From Croceitalea sp947503285 (GTDB taxonomy: Bacteria > Bacteroidota > Bacteroidia > Flavobacteriales > Flavobacteriaceae), in NCBI RefSeq assembly GCF_036985505.1, contig NZ_BTGQ01000003.1, forward strand, positions 124,001-188,000: a stretch of 64,000 nucleotides of DNA. Reading direction: 5' to 3'. Shown here one piece after another: positions 25,913 to 34,204 of the stretch. Below the pieces are notes generated by a model. The model did not search any database and had not been told where the DNA came from. It saw nothing but the letters and a program-made list of their open reading frames with translations. The number at the start of each line of letters is the position of its first letter. Position 1 is the first letter of the stretch. The translations under genes and the position numbers were made by a program.

Positions 25913-26536
25913 TTATTTTGGATTACTTACAACGATATTGCCTTCAATGGACTTCAGCGAATAACTAAAATTACCTTTTGGTAGGTCCGCTATTTCCACC
26001 ATTCCATAAGCACTTCTGGCATCGATCATTCCTGCTTGGGTTATCACATGAATATTACCTTTTTGGGTCTTGACTTCGATGGTCTTGGAAACATCTTGTA
26101 AAATACAGTCACCCTCGGCCAAAGTAACTTTTAGGTTGCGGTACTTTCCAGAACCCGTAACATGGGTATTCGTGCCATAAATAGTGACATTACCATATTC
26201 AGGGATGATGATATCCAATCTAATGGAAATTACCTTGTGCGCACTTAATTTGTCATTCGGAGCGATAAAATTGGGCAAAAAATCGGTGCTTACGAAAACA
26301 TTTTGTCCGTCTTCTTCTATCCTAACTACTAAATCTTTGGCATATTCACCTTCAATAGAGGCCTTGACGCGCAATTCTTGACTATCAGCAGTATGGAATT
26401 TTACTTCATAGCAGTTTTTAGTATCAACCTGGATAAACCGTGTATCTGGATTTGTCAGAATTTTTCGAACCACCTTTTGACCCAATACGAGACTTGAGAA
26501 AAAGAAAAGGACCAAAAAAGAACCGAAAACCTTCAT
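25913..26536 (-). CDS. Secreted beta-helix protein, DUF4097/DUF2807-like
   Basis: 207 residues with a signal peptide (MKVFGSFLVLFFFSSLVLGQ). The rest is repetitive beta structure (VTIYGTNTHVTGSG, NLKVTLAEGDCILQDV, TIEVKTQKGNIHVIT, MVEIADLPKGNFSYSL), the pattern of the putative auto-adhesin/DUF4097 family, in which short strands stack as a right-handed helix. The role is unknown. It lies between the dksA-like gene, from which it is separated by a terminator, and lspA. Confidence 0.75.
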   Translation of the reverse strand: MKVFGSFLVLFFFSSLVLGQKVVRKILTNPDTRFIQVDTKNCYEVKFHTADSQELRVKASIEGEYAKDLVVRIEEDGQNVFVSTDFLPNFIAPNDKLSAHKVISIRLDIIIPEYGNVTIYGTNTHVTGSGKYRNLKVTLAEGDCILQDVSKTIEVKTQKGNIHVITQAGMIDARSAYGMVEIADLPKGNFSYSLKSIEGNIVVSNPK

Positions 26537-26540
26537 TTAC

Positions 26541-26564
26541 AAAAAAAACGCCCTAAGGCGTTTT
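26541..26564 (-). terminator. Intrinsic terminator after the dksA-like gene
   Basis: AAAACGCC (26545-26552), loop CTAA, GGCGTTTT (26557-26564), with further T on the minus strand. It begins directly after the stop codon, ending the ileS - dksA-like transcript. Confidence 0.85.
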
Positions 26565-26565
26565 A

Positions 26566-26949
26566 TTATTTTTGCATATTTTTTGCCTCAATGCTCAAGG
26601 TGGCATGCGGTACTAGTTTCAAGCGTTCTTTATTGATAAGTTTTCCGGTAACGCGACATATACCATAAGTCTTGTTTTCAATACGTAAAAGGGCGTTTTT
26701 TAAATCACGGATAAATTTTTCTTGACGAATGGCCAATTGGGTATTGGCTTCTTTGCTCATGGTCTCAGAGCCTTCTTCAAATGCTTTAAAAGTAGGTGAG
26801 GTATCATCGGTACCATTATTGCCATCGTTCATATAGGCACTTTTCAATAATTCTAAGTGACTTTGCGCTTTTTCGATTTTTTCTTCAATCAAAGTCTTGA
26901 ACTCCCCAAGGTCTTTGTCTGAATATCTAATTTTTAAATCTTCTGCCAT
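26566..26949 (-). CDS. DksA/TraR family protein lacking the zinc-finger cysteines
   Basis: 127 residues. A helical coiled-coil part (EFKTLIEEKIEKAQSHLELL) is followed by the conserved DksA end: RIENKTYGICRVTGKLI and then KERLKLVPHATLSIEAK. In classical DksA four cysteines bind zinc here; only the first (in GICR) remains and the others are Thr, Ser and Ala, as is common in Bacteroidota. DksA binds the RNA polymerase secondary channel and works with ppGpp; whether this form does so is unproven. It follows ileS by 3 bases, a conserved ileS - dksA-like - lspA order. Confidence 0.88.
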   Translation of the reverse strand: MAEDLKIRYSDKDLGEFKTLIEEKIEKAQSHLELLKSAYMNDGNNGTDDTSPTFKAFEEGSETMSKEANTQLAIRQEKFIRDLKNALLRIENKTYGICRVTGKLINKERLKLVPHATLSIEAKNMQK

Positions 26950-26952
26950 TTT

Positions 26953-29900
26953 TTAATGTTTTTGGATAAACAATTTAGTGTTCACGTCATCAAAGGCAAC
27001 TTCAGTACCCTTTTCTAGATGATCTTCATATTTCAATTCTGCGGTTAGCGTTTCACTTTTTAAATACTGTTCATTCTTGGCGATGGCCTTTTCAATATGC
27101 CCATCTTTTAGAATACTGAGGTCAATCTTATCGGTCACTTCAAAACCGGATTCTTTTCGCAGGTTTTGAATTCGATTGACAAGTTCCCTGGCGATACCCT
27201 CATTTTTAAGATTCTCGTCAATGGTAATATCCAATGCAACGGTCAAAGGTCCAGAACTTGCTACTAACCACCCCTCGATATCCTGCGAGGTGATTTCTAC
27301 ATCTGACAACTGTAAAATAATACTTTTATTTTCTAATTGCACCGATAATTCGCCTTCTTGCTCGATTTTTTGGATATCACCTTGTTCCAAAGTATTGATT
27401 GCATTGGCGACCAGCTTCATCTCTTTGCCAAATTTTGGGCCTAGAACCTTAAAATTAGGCTTGATTTGTTTGACAAGGATTTCTGAGGCGTCATCCATTA
27501 GTTCTATGGTTTTAACGTTTACCTCTGATCTGATTAAATCGGTTACTGCCTCAATCTCGTTACGTTGCCCTTGGTTTAGCACCGGAATCATTATTTTGTG
27601 TAAGGGCTGGCGGACCTTGATTTTTTCCTTTTGTCTAATGGAAAGTACCAACGAGGAAATTTTTTGCGCGGTTTGCATTTTGCGCTCGAGGCCGTCATCT
27701 ACCATGGTTTGATCAAACCTTGGGAATTCAGCCAAATGAACACTTTCAAAACCTTCTTTTTTGGTTACCGCATCAAGATCTTTATAAAGCCTGTCCATAA
27801 AAAATGGCGCAATTGGTGCGGCTAGCTTTGCGACCGTCTGTAAACAGGTGAACAAGGTTTGGTAAGCGGCAATTTTATCGTGCTGATAGTCTCCTTTCCA
27901 AAAGCGCCTTCTACTTAATCTCACATACCAATTGCTGAGGTTTTCTTGAACAAAATCAGCAATAAGCCTTGCCGCTTTTGTGGGCTCGTAATCATTATAA
28001 GCTTCATCAACCCTTCTAATAACGCTATGGAGCTCAGATAGTATCCATTGGTCAAGTTCGGGTCTTTCATCTATTTTGATGGTAGCCTCGGCATATGAAA
28101 AGCCATCGATGTTCGCGTACAATGAAAAGAACGAATAGGTATTGTACAAGGTGCCAAAAAACTTACGCTTTACCTCAATGACACCATCTAGGTCAAACTT
28201 CAGATTGTCCCATGGGTTGGCATTTGAGATCATGTACCACCTTATGGCGTCTGCCCCATGCTCTGGCAGTGTAACAAAAGGGTCTACCGCGTTACCCAAA
28301 CGTTTTGACATTTTCTTGCCCTCTTTGTCCAATACAAGACCGTTTGAAACCACATTTTGATAGGCTACCGAATCAAAGACCATGGTACCAATGGCATGCA
28401 GGGTATAGAACCAGCCTCTCGTTTGATCAACACCCTCTGCGATAAAATCAGCCGGAAACGTTTCGTTATTGTCTATGAAGTTTTTGTTTTCAAAGGGATA
28501 ATGCCATTGTGCATAAGGCATGGACCCACTATCAAACCAAACATCGATGAGGTCGGATTCCCGCTTCATGGGTTTGCCTGATGCCGACACCAATGTAATC
28601 TGGTCTACAATATTTTTATGCAGGTCGATTTTGTCATAGTTGGCCTCGCTCATATCACCCACCACGAAATCTTCGAAAATATCCTTCTCAAGTATTCCTG
28701 CGGAAACCGCTTTTGCCATTTCTTTTTTCAGCTCTTCCACAGAGCCGATCATAATTTCTTCTGAGCCATCTTCGGTACGCCATATGGGAAGCGGAATACC
28801 CCAGTAACGAGAACGGGAAAGGTTCCAATCATTGGCATTGGCCAACCAGTTGCCAAAACGCCCTTCCCCAGTGGATTTCGGTTTCCAATTAATGGTTTCG
28901 TTTAGTTCGAACATGCGGTCTTTAATGTCAGTGACTTTAATAAACCACGAATCCAATGGATAGTATAGAATAGGCTTATCGGTACGCCAACAGTTCGGAT
29001 AACTGTGCAGGTATTTCTCAACCTTAAATGCCTTATTTTCTTCTTTTAGTTTAATCGCCAATTCTACATCAATGGAACGCTCTGGGGCATCGCCATCATC
29101 ATAATATTCGTTTTTGACATACTTGCCACCAAACTCTTTTAGTTCTGGTCTGAACCTACCCTGTAAATCCACCAGGGGAACGGGGTTGTCGTTTTCATCT
29201 AAAACCAACATCGGTGGTACTTCGGGTTTCGCCTGTTTTGCAACGAGGGCATCATCGGCCCCAAAAGTCGGGGCAGTGTGAACAATACCGGTACCATCTT
29301 CAGTGGTCACAAAATCACCGGCGATTACGCGAAATGCGTTTTCGGCGTTTTGATAGGGTTGAACATAGTCGATTAATTGCTCGTATCGAATTCCCACCAA
29401 ATCGGAACCTTTGGCTTGGGTAATTACCTTGTAAGGAATCTTCTTATCCCCTTCTTTGAAGTTCGTAAAATCTTCTTGGCTTTCAGCTTCAAAATATTTC
29501 CCTGAAAATTGTTTTGAGACCAAGGCTTTTGCCAAGACGACGTTGATGGGCTCAAAGGTATATTGGTTAAAGGTCTTTACCAGCACATAATCAATCTTGG
29601 GGCCGACTGTCAATGCCGTATTCGAAGGTAAGGTCCAGGGTGTGGTCGTCCAGGCTAAAAAACATAAGTCTCCCTCAATACCCTTTAGGGCATCTGGCAA
29701 CGTTTCTTTTTTAGCTTTAAACTGCGCTGTTACGGTGGTATCGGTTACATCTTGATAGGTTCCGGGTTGGTTCAGTTCATGTGAGCTTAATCCGGTACCC
29801 GCTTTAGGGGAGTAGGGTTGAATGGTATACCCTTTATAGATAAGCCCTTTATTATGGATTTGTTTTAAAAGCCACCAAACCGATTCCATGTATTTAGGTT

Positions 29901-30354
29901 TGAACGTGATGTAGGGATCTTCCATATCGACCCAATACCCCACTTTTTCGGTCATATCGTTCCAGACATCGGTATAACGCATGACCGCTTTTTTACAGGC
30001 GGCATTATATGCTTCAACACTTATTTTCGTACCAATATCTTCTTTGGTAATGCCCAACGCTTTCTCCACACCAAGCTCGATGGGCAGGCCATGGGTGTCC
30101 CAACCTGCTTTTCGATTTACCTGAAAACCTTTCATGGTTTTATACCTGGGGAAAATATCCTTTATGGTACGTGCCATCACATGATGGATACCCGGCATAC
30201 CATTTGCAGATGGGGGACCTTCGTAAAAGACATAATTCGGCTTGCCTTCGCGGGTGTCCACGCTCTTTTCGAAGATGTTGTTTTCCTTCCAATAGGCCAA
30301 GATTTCATCGGCAATCTTCGGTAGGTCCAATCCTTTATATTCTGCAAACTTCAT
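26953..30354 (-). CDS. ileS: Isoleucine-tRNA ligase, type 2-like, with altered HIGH motif
   Basis: 1133 residues, charges tRNA-Ile. N-terminal class I catalytic core: YEGPPSANGMPGIHHVMART, where the signature reads G55-I-H-H58 instead of H-x-G-H. AGWDTHGLPIE and the KMSKR loop (EGKKMSKRLGN) are intact. An editing domain occupies the insert (TTVTAQF, TTTPWTLPSNTAL, DFVTTEDGTGIVHTAP). The anticodon-binding region and a C-terminal extension (DVEITSQDIEGWLVAS) resemble the long, eukaryote-like IleRS2 group, which tolerates mupirocin. It has a -7 box at 30384-30391 and is followed by the dksA-like gene at 3 bases. Confidence 0.96.
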   Translation of the reverse strand: MKFAEYKGLDLPKIADEILAYWKENNIFEKSVDTREGKPNYVFYEGPPSANGMPGIHHVMARTIKDIFPRYKTMKGFQVNRKAGWDTHGLPIELGVEKALGITKEDIGTKISVEAYNAACKKAVMRYTDVWNDMTEKVGYWVDMEDPYITFKPKYMESVWWLLKQIHNKGLIYKGYTIQPYSPKAGTGLSSHELNQPGTYQDVTDTTVTAQFKAKKETLPDALKGIEGDLCFLAWTTTPWTLPSNTALTVGPKIDYVLVKTFNQYTFEPINVVLAKALVSKQFSGKYFEAESQEDFTNFKEGDKKIPYKVITQAKGSDLVGIRYEQLIDYVQPYQNAENAFRVIAGDFVTTEDGTGIVHTAPTFGADDALVAKQAKPEVPPMLVLDENDNPVPLVDLQGRFRPELKEFGGKYVKNEYYDDGDAPERSIDVELAIKLKEENKAFKVEKYLHSYPNCWRTDKPILYYPLDSWFIKVTDIKDRMFELNETINWKPKSTGEGRFGNWLANANDWNLSRSRYWGIPLPIWRTEDGSEEIMIGSVEELKKEMAKAVSAGILEKDIFEDFVVGDMSEANYDKIDLHKNIVDQITLVSASGKPMKRESDLIDVWFDSGSMPYAQWHYPFENKNFIDNNETFPADFIAEGVDQTRGWFYTLHAIGTMVFDSVAYQNVVSNGLVLDKEGKKMSKRLGNAVDPFVTLPEHGADAIRWYMISNANPWDNLKFDLDGVIEVKRKFFGTLYNTYSFFSLYANIDGFSYAEATIKIDERPELDQWILSELHSVIRRVDEAYNDYEPTKAARLIADFVQENLSNWYVRLSRRRFWKGDYQHDKIAAYQTLFTCLQTVAKLAAPIAPFFMDRLYKDLDAVTKKEGFESVHLAEFPRFDQTMVDDGLERKMQTAQKISSLVLSIRQKEKIKVRQPLHKIMIPVLNQGQRNEIEAVTDLIRSEVNVKTIELMDDASEILVKQIKPNFKVLGPKFGKEMKLVANAINTLEQGDIQKIEQEGELSVQLENKSIILQLSDVEITSQDIEGWLVASSGPLTVALDITIDENLKNEGIARELVNRIQNLRKESGFEVTDKIDLSILKDGHIEKAIAKNEQYLKSETLTAELKYEDHLEKGTEVAFDDVNTKLFIQKH

Positions 30355-30383
30355 AAAGCTTTCCTTCTGGATTTACAAGTTTG

Positions 30384-30391
30384 CAAAAATA
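30384..30391 (-). promoter_or_regulatory. -7 box for ileS
   Basis: TATTTTTG on the minus strand, 29 bases before the ileS ATG; no clear TTG at -33. Confidence 0.4.
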
Positions 30392-30522
30392 AAAATTTAG
30401 ATGGAATTTAATGGTATTCAGTGACCTAAAACACTTTAGAGGTGTCTTACTATTCATGAGATACGTCTAAAACCTATTTTTTAACGTAGCTATAGCGATT
30501 ATAAACACTTAAAACCTTAAAA

Positions 30523-30912
30523 ATGAAAAAAGTAGTATTGGCTTTTTTGGCCTTGACAATGACAACATCAGTATTGGTTTCTTGTAAAGAAGCCACAAAA
30601 AAGGCTGAAGATGCCGCTGAAGCAACCGAAAATGCCCTTGATGAGGCAGGTGAAAATCTTAAAGAAGCTGGTGATGATCTAAAAAAGGCCGGGGCGGAAG
30701 CCATGGATAAGGCAAAGGAAGCCGGCGAGGATATGAAAGAGGCTGGCGAGAAAGCCATGGATAGTATCAAAAAGGCAGGTGAAAATATCAAAACAGGAGC
30801 CGAAAAAATGGGTGAGGATGCCAAAAATGCGGTAAACAAAGCAGGTGAAGAGGTTAAAGATGCTGCAAACAAAGCAGCAAAAGAGGTAGAGGAAGCCACC
30901 GATGATCATTAA
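30523..30912 (+). CDS. Repetitive amphipathic-helix lipoprotein (LEA/apolipoprotein-like)
   Basis: 129 residues. A lipoprotein signal ends in VLVSC (Cys21). Everything after it is low-complexity, rich in Ala, Lys, Glu, Asp and Gly, with imperfect repeats of about 11 residues: DEAGENLKEAGDDLKKAG, DKAKEAGEDMKEAG, DSIKKAGENIKTG, NKAGEEVKDAAN. This periodicity is that of LEA-like or YtxH/apolipoprotein-like helices. Probably a tethered, disordered-to-helical stress protein in the periplasm; the function is inferred only. Monocistronic, with a strong terminator at 30935-30969. Confidence 0.85.
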   Translation: MKKVVLAFLALTMTTSVLVSCKEATKKAEDAAEATENALDEAGENLKEAGDDLKKAGAEAMDKAKEAGEDMKEAGEKAMDSIKKAGENIKTGAEKMGEDAKNAVNKAGEEVKDAANKAAKEVEEATDDH

Positions 30913-30934
30913 CCGATATTCGTATTAAAATCAT

Positions 30935-30969
30935 AAGCCCTGGTCTTCAATGATCGGGGCTTTTTTTTT
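30935..30969 (+). terminator. Intrinsic terminator of the repetitive lipoprotein gene
   Basis: AGCCC (30936-30940) pairs with GGGCT (30957-30961), with inner GGTC/GATC pairing, followed by nine T in a row. Confidence 0.8.
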
Positions 30970-33382
30970 AAAATGAATACCCTAAACCCAAAATCAAATT
31001 GATTCCGGGTGCGGCAATACCTGAAGAGTAGGTTCGATACCGCTGATCGGTAATGTTCTCTAGACTGAAATTGGTTCTTAATGCATTTGAAATATGGTAT
31101 TGCGATCTAAAGTTTAAAGTGTACCATGAAGGGGAAAAGGGATTTCCGTTTTCGTCACTGGCATAGATAAATTCTTTACTTCGTTCAGAAAGTGCCAAAT
31201 CATCAAATGGGATTTCACCGTTATAGTTCAAAAAGAAATCGGCTTTAAATTTTTGATTCTTCCAAATAAGATGTGCATCGGCAAATGTTGGTGCCACGTG
31301 ACGGGCGGCGGAATCAACCCCATTGTCATCTTCTTCCGTCCCTTCCGTAATGGTTAGATTACCGAGAAATAAGATGTTCTCGGTCATAAACGCCTCTACC
31401 CCGAACTCAAATCCGTAGACATAAGCTTTAGCGGCATTCTGAATAGCCTGTACATTGCTTAGTTCCCCATTGAATTCAATTTCAGATTGTCCATCAAACA
31501 AAAAATCCCTACGTACGAGGGCATCTACCAGATAGGTATAAAAAGTGGCCCCTTTTAAGACGAGTTTGTCATTGAAGTTTTTTTGGATTCCGAAATCAAT
31601 ATTATAGGCATATTCGGGATCTAACTCCGGATTTGGCACTACGACCGAGCCGGGCTCTGAATCAAAAACCTTTCCGATATCATCAATATTCGGGGCCCTA
31701 AAACCAGTGGAACCATTCAAGGTCAGCTGTAAATCAGCTTTGGGGAACCAACTCATACCCAAGCTACCCGTCAAAGCCCCAGTAATCAAATCGGCCTCAT
31801 CGAAAGGGAACGGGAAAAATGTGTTATCGAACTGTGCATCGACCCAAACTTGACTATACCGCATTCCAGAAAGTAGGGTCAAATTTGGCTTAAGCTGGTA
31901 ACTTCCATTGACGTAGCCTGCAAAAGTCTGCCAAGTAGAATCATCAGGGTGCCGTGATACGGCCCCCGTCACTTCATTGGTCTCAATATTGCGGTTTTGA
32001 CCAATGGAACCCACTTTATTGAAAACATACTCCGCACCATAGTACAACTGTAGATCCCCAATTTTTTTATTTTCAAAATCAAGATTTAAAGAGAGTGCAT
32101 CTACTGTTTCGGTAGTCGTATTGCGAATGGTATTTTGAAAATTCCGTGTGTTTCTACTTTCTTCGAAAAATTGATAGGCCGTGGTCAATTTTACGGCATC
32201 ATAAAATTTTCCTTTTCCCTGTTTAGTTACCTGTAGGTTGCCCATAAACCATTTTTGGGGGCCATAGAACCATTCGGCCGACCGCAGGCCATCACCAGCA
32301 TTATTCGGGCGTATCAATCGGTCATACCTTCCATAGTCAGAGGTTTCAGAGTAGTAAAGTCCTAAATCATAGTTCCAATTGGCATTAGGGCGATATCTTA
32401 CTTTTTGTAAAAAATTCACTTGGTCATAACCCGAACCTACCTGTAGCTTGGGGTTTTCGTTCGTAACAAGCACATCTTGACCATTTTCACGAACTACAAA
32501 GTTATCCCTTAGGTAAGAGTCACGACCATGTTCGCCCATTCTTAAGTCATCAAAACTATTATAGGTAAAACTGGTAAATGAGGCCCATGTGGTATGCCCC
32601 ACATTGACATCGGCATGAATCGTATTTTCGGTATTTGCAGACGCGAAACGGTAACTCGTATTGCCGGAAATGGTGAGGCTGTCGGTATACGAAAACCTAG
32701 GGGTCTTTGTAAAGAAGTTCATAACGCCACCTATGGCATCACTGCCGTAGATTACCGATCCGGGGCCAAAGATCACTTCGGTATTTTTAATGGTAAAAGG
32801 ATCGATGGATATGATATTTTGAACATTACCGCCCCTAAATATGGCGTTGTTCATACGAACACCATCAACGGATAGTAACAATCTATTTGTTGAAAACCCC
32901 CGGATTAAAGGGCTACCACCGCCCAATTGACTTTTTTGAACGAAAACCTTACCGCTGTTTTGAAGTAGGTCTGCTGAGGTCTGCGGATTGGTGAACACAA
33001 TGCTTTTCGCATCTATGGTAGCTATCTTTTGTGGAATGTCTTTGCGCTGCTGTTCCCATTTTGATACCGATAAGACCACCTCATCCAGTTCAGAGGGTTT
33101 TAAACTCAAATAAACGGTATTACCCTTTCTAGCCAGTTGTGCCTTCGTGGTCTTGAAGGTTTCATAGCTAATGTGCTTGATGCTTAAGCGCTCGTTCGGT
33201 CTGAAAATTGAAATATCGAAGCGGCCGTCGAAATCAGTTACCGAGGTTTTTGATTTGTCTGCATTGAATATCGCTACATTCACAATGGGACTGCCTGAAT
33301 CAATATCCAAAACAATAACCTGTTGCGTGTATGCAAAATAGGAAAAGCACAAAAAAAAGAATAGGATTACTACATTGCGCAT
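30968..33382 (-). CDS. TonB-dependent receptor, Cir/BtuB-like
   Basis: 804 residues from the ATG at 33382 (MRNVVILFFFLCFSYFAYTQ, signal peptide), which lies one base after the recO stop; an ATG at 33400 would overlap recO. Domains: short CarboxypepD-regulatory-like domain (SVTDFDGRFDISIF), then LDEVVLSVSKWEQQ, plug (ADLLQNSGKVFVQKSQLGGGSP, GFSTNRLLLSVDGVRMNNAI, VIYGSDAIGGVMNFF) and a barrel of 22-strand size (TGFRAPNIDDIGK; end LILGLGYSF). The plug wording is of the siderophore/cobalamin receptor group; the ligand is unknown. It shares a transcript with recO. Confidence 0.92.
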   Translation of the reverse strand: MRNVVILFFFLCFSYFAYTQQVIVLDIDSGSPIVNVAIFNADKSKTSVTDFDGRFDISIFRPNERLSIKHISYETFKTTKAQLARKGNTVYLSLKPSELDEVVLSVSKWEQQRKDIPQKIATIDAKSIVFTNPQTSADLLQNSGKVFVQKSQLGGGSPLIRGFSTNRLLLSVDGVRMNNAIFRGGNVQNIISIDPFTIKNTEVIFGPGSVIYGSDAIGGVMNFFTKTPRFSYTDSLTISGNTSYRFASANTENTIHADVNVGHTTWASFTSFTYNSFDDLRMGEHGRDSYLRDNFVVRENGQDVLVTNENPKLQVGSGYDQVNFLQKVRYRPNANWNYDLGLYYSETSDYGRYDRLIRPNNAGDGLRSAEWFYGPQKWFMGNLQVTKQGKGKFYDAVKLTTAYQFFEESRNTRNFQNTIRNTTTETVDALSLNLDFENKKIGDLQLYYGAEYVFNKVGSIGQNRNIETNEVTGAVSRHPDDSTWQTFAGYVNGSYQLKPNLTLLSGMRYSQVWVDAQFDNTFFPFPFDEADLITGALTGSLGMSWFPKADLQLTLNGSTGFRAPNIDDIGKVFDSEPGSVVVPNPELDPEYAYNIDFGIQKNFNDKLVLKGATFYTYLVDALVRRDFLFDGQSEIEFNGELSNVQAIQNAAKAYVYGFEFGVEAFMTENILFLGNLTITEGTEEDDNGVDSAARHVAPTFADAHLIWKNQKFKADFFLNYNGEIPFDDLALSERSKEFIYASDENGNPFSPSWYTLNFRSQYHISNALRTNFSLENITDQRYRTYSSGIAAPGINLILGLGYSF

Positions 33383-33383
33383 A

Positions 33384-34103
33384 CTAATCAAACACTGCAT
33401 TTAAAACTGCCAAGGACTTGGGTTTTCTGAATCCGTGCAAATGTAATTCAAAATACAGAATTACAGATTTCAACAGTGATTCTCGGTCGGCCTTCGCGAT
33501 TCTTATCGATGATAGTGTATCAAAATTTATGCCCAATAGCGCTTTAAAGGGTGAAATATTTTCATTGGTAATTAGGGGGTTCAGGTTAGGTCGTGCCACA
33601 AACTCTCCCTCAAGCAAATCGAAATAGTCTTTTGAAGTATGATTTTCATCCGGATAGAAACCCAGGTGTTTGGTCAAGTTCAGTAAGAAGAGCAAATGAA
33701 AATTGGTAATTTGGTTGTTCTTGTCCAACCAACTGAGGGCACCTTCGATATAATGATAGAGCTGTTCGTCTTGCTGTTGTTCTTGAATACTATTGCCCAA
33801 CATTTCCGCTATAAACAGTACAAGACTGTTCTTAATGATATTGGTATGTAATGTTGTATAGGGATGAATGACCTTTGCCTCTCGAATATTTTCCAAGGTC
33901 CCTTTGTTTTTATGGACCGCGGTAATTTCCAATTGCATCAAGGGAAAAAAATAGGCCGCTTTTAGTTTTCCTTTTTTTGAGGCCAATACCCCCTTTAGCA
34001 AATACGATTTTATGCCGTCAGAGGCAGTAAGTGCCTTAACAATAAGGCTGGTGTCCCCATATTTAAGAGAAGATAGCACAATGGCTTTGGTGGTGACCTG
34101 CAT
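33384..34103 (-). CDS. recO: DNA repair protein RecO
   Basis: 239 residues. RecO loads RecA on gaps with RecR. The N-terminal OB fold (MQVTTKAIVLSSLKYGDTSLIVKA truncated here to its key features, GDTS and GIKSYLLKGV) is clear, followed by a helical domain (SLVLFIAEMLGNSIQE) and a C-terminal region with HLGFYPDEN. The zinc-binding cysteines of classical RecO are absent; the protein contains no Cys at all, as in other Bacteroidota. The next gene, a TonB receptor, starts one base after the stop codon. Confidence 0.93.
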   Translation of the reverse strand: MQVTTKAIVLSSLKYGDTSLIVKALTASDGIKSYLLKGVLASKKGKLKAAYFFPLMQLEITAVHKNKGTLENIREAKVIHPYTTLHTNIIKNSLVLFIAEMLGNSIQEQQQDEQLYHYIEGALSWLDKNNQITNFHLLFLLNLTKHLGFYPDENHTSKDYFDLLEGEFVARPNLNPLITNENISPFKALLGINFDTLSSIRIAKADRESLLKSVILYFELHLHGFRKPKSLAVLNAVFD

Positions 34104-34119
34104 GTTTTCGTAAACGCTT

Positions 34120-34180
34120 AAAAAAAACAGTGAACGGTAAAAGTAGTCTTCTTTAGACTAAACTTAAAACCGTTCACTGC
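34120..34180 (-). terminator. Branched intrinsic terminator of gdhA
   Basis: Outer stem of ten bases (34128-34137 with 34170-34179) enclosing a small inner hairpin (AGTCT/AGACT near 34145-34159), followed on the minus strand by eight T. It sits 25 bases after the gdhA stop codon. Confidence 0.75.
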
Positions 34181-34204
34181 TTAGGGTGCTATTGAAAACT
34201 ATGT

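Noticed and set aside
30474..30909. Two long minus-strand frames (141 and 76 codons) over the repetitive lipoprotein
   Set aside because: Ala/Ser/Phe-rich shadows of the Lys/Glu/Ala repeats; the plus-strand gene has a lipobox and a terminator.
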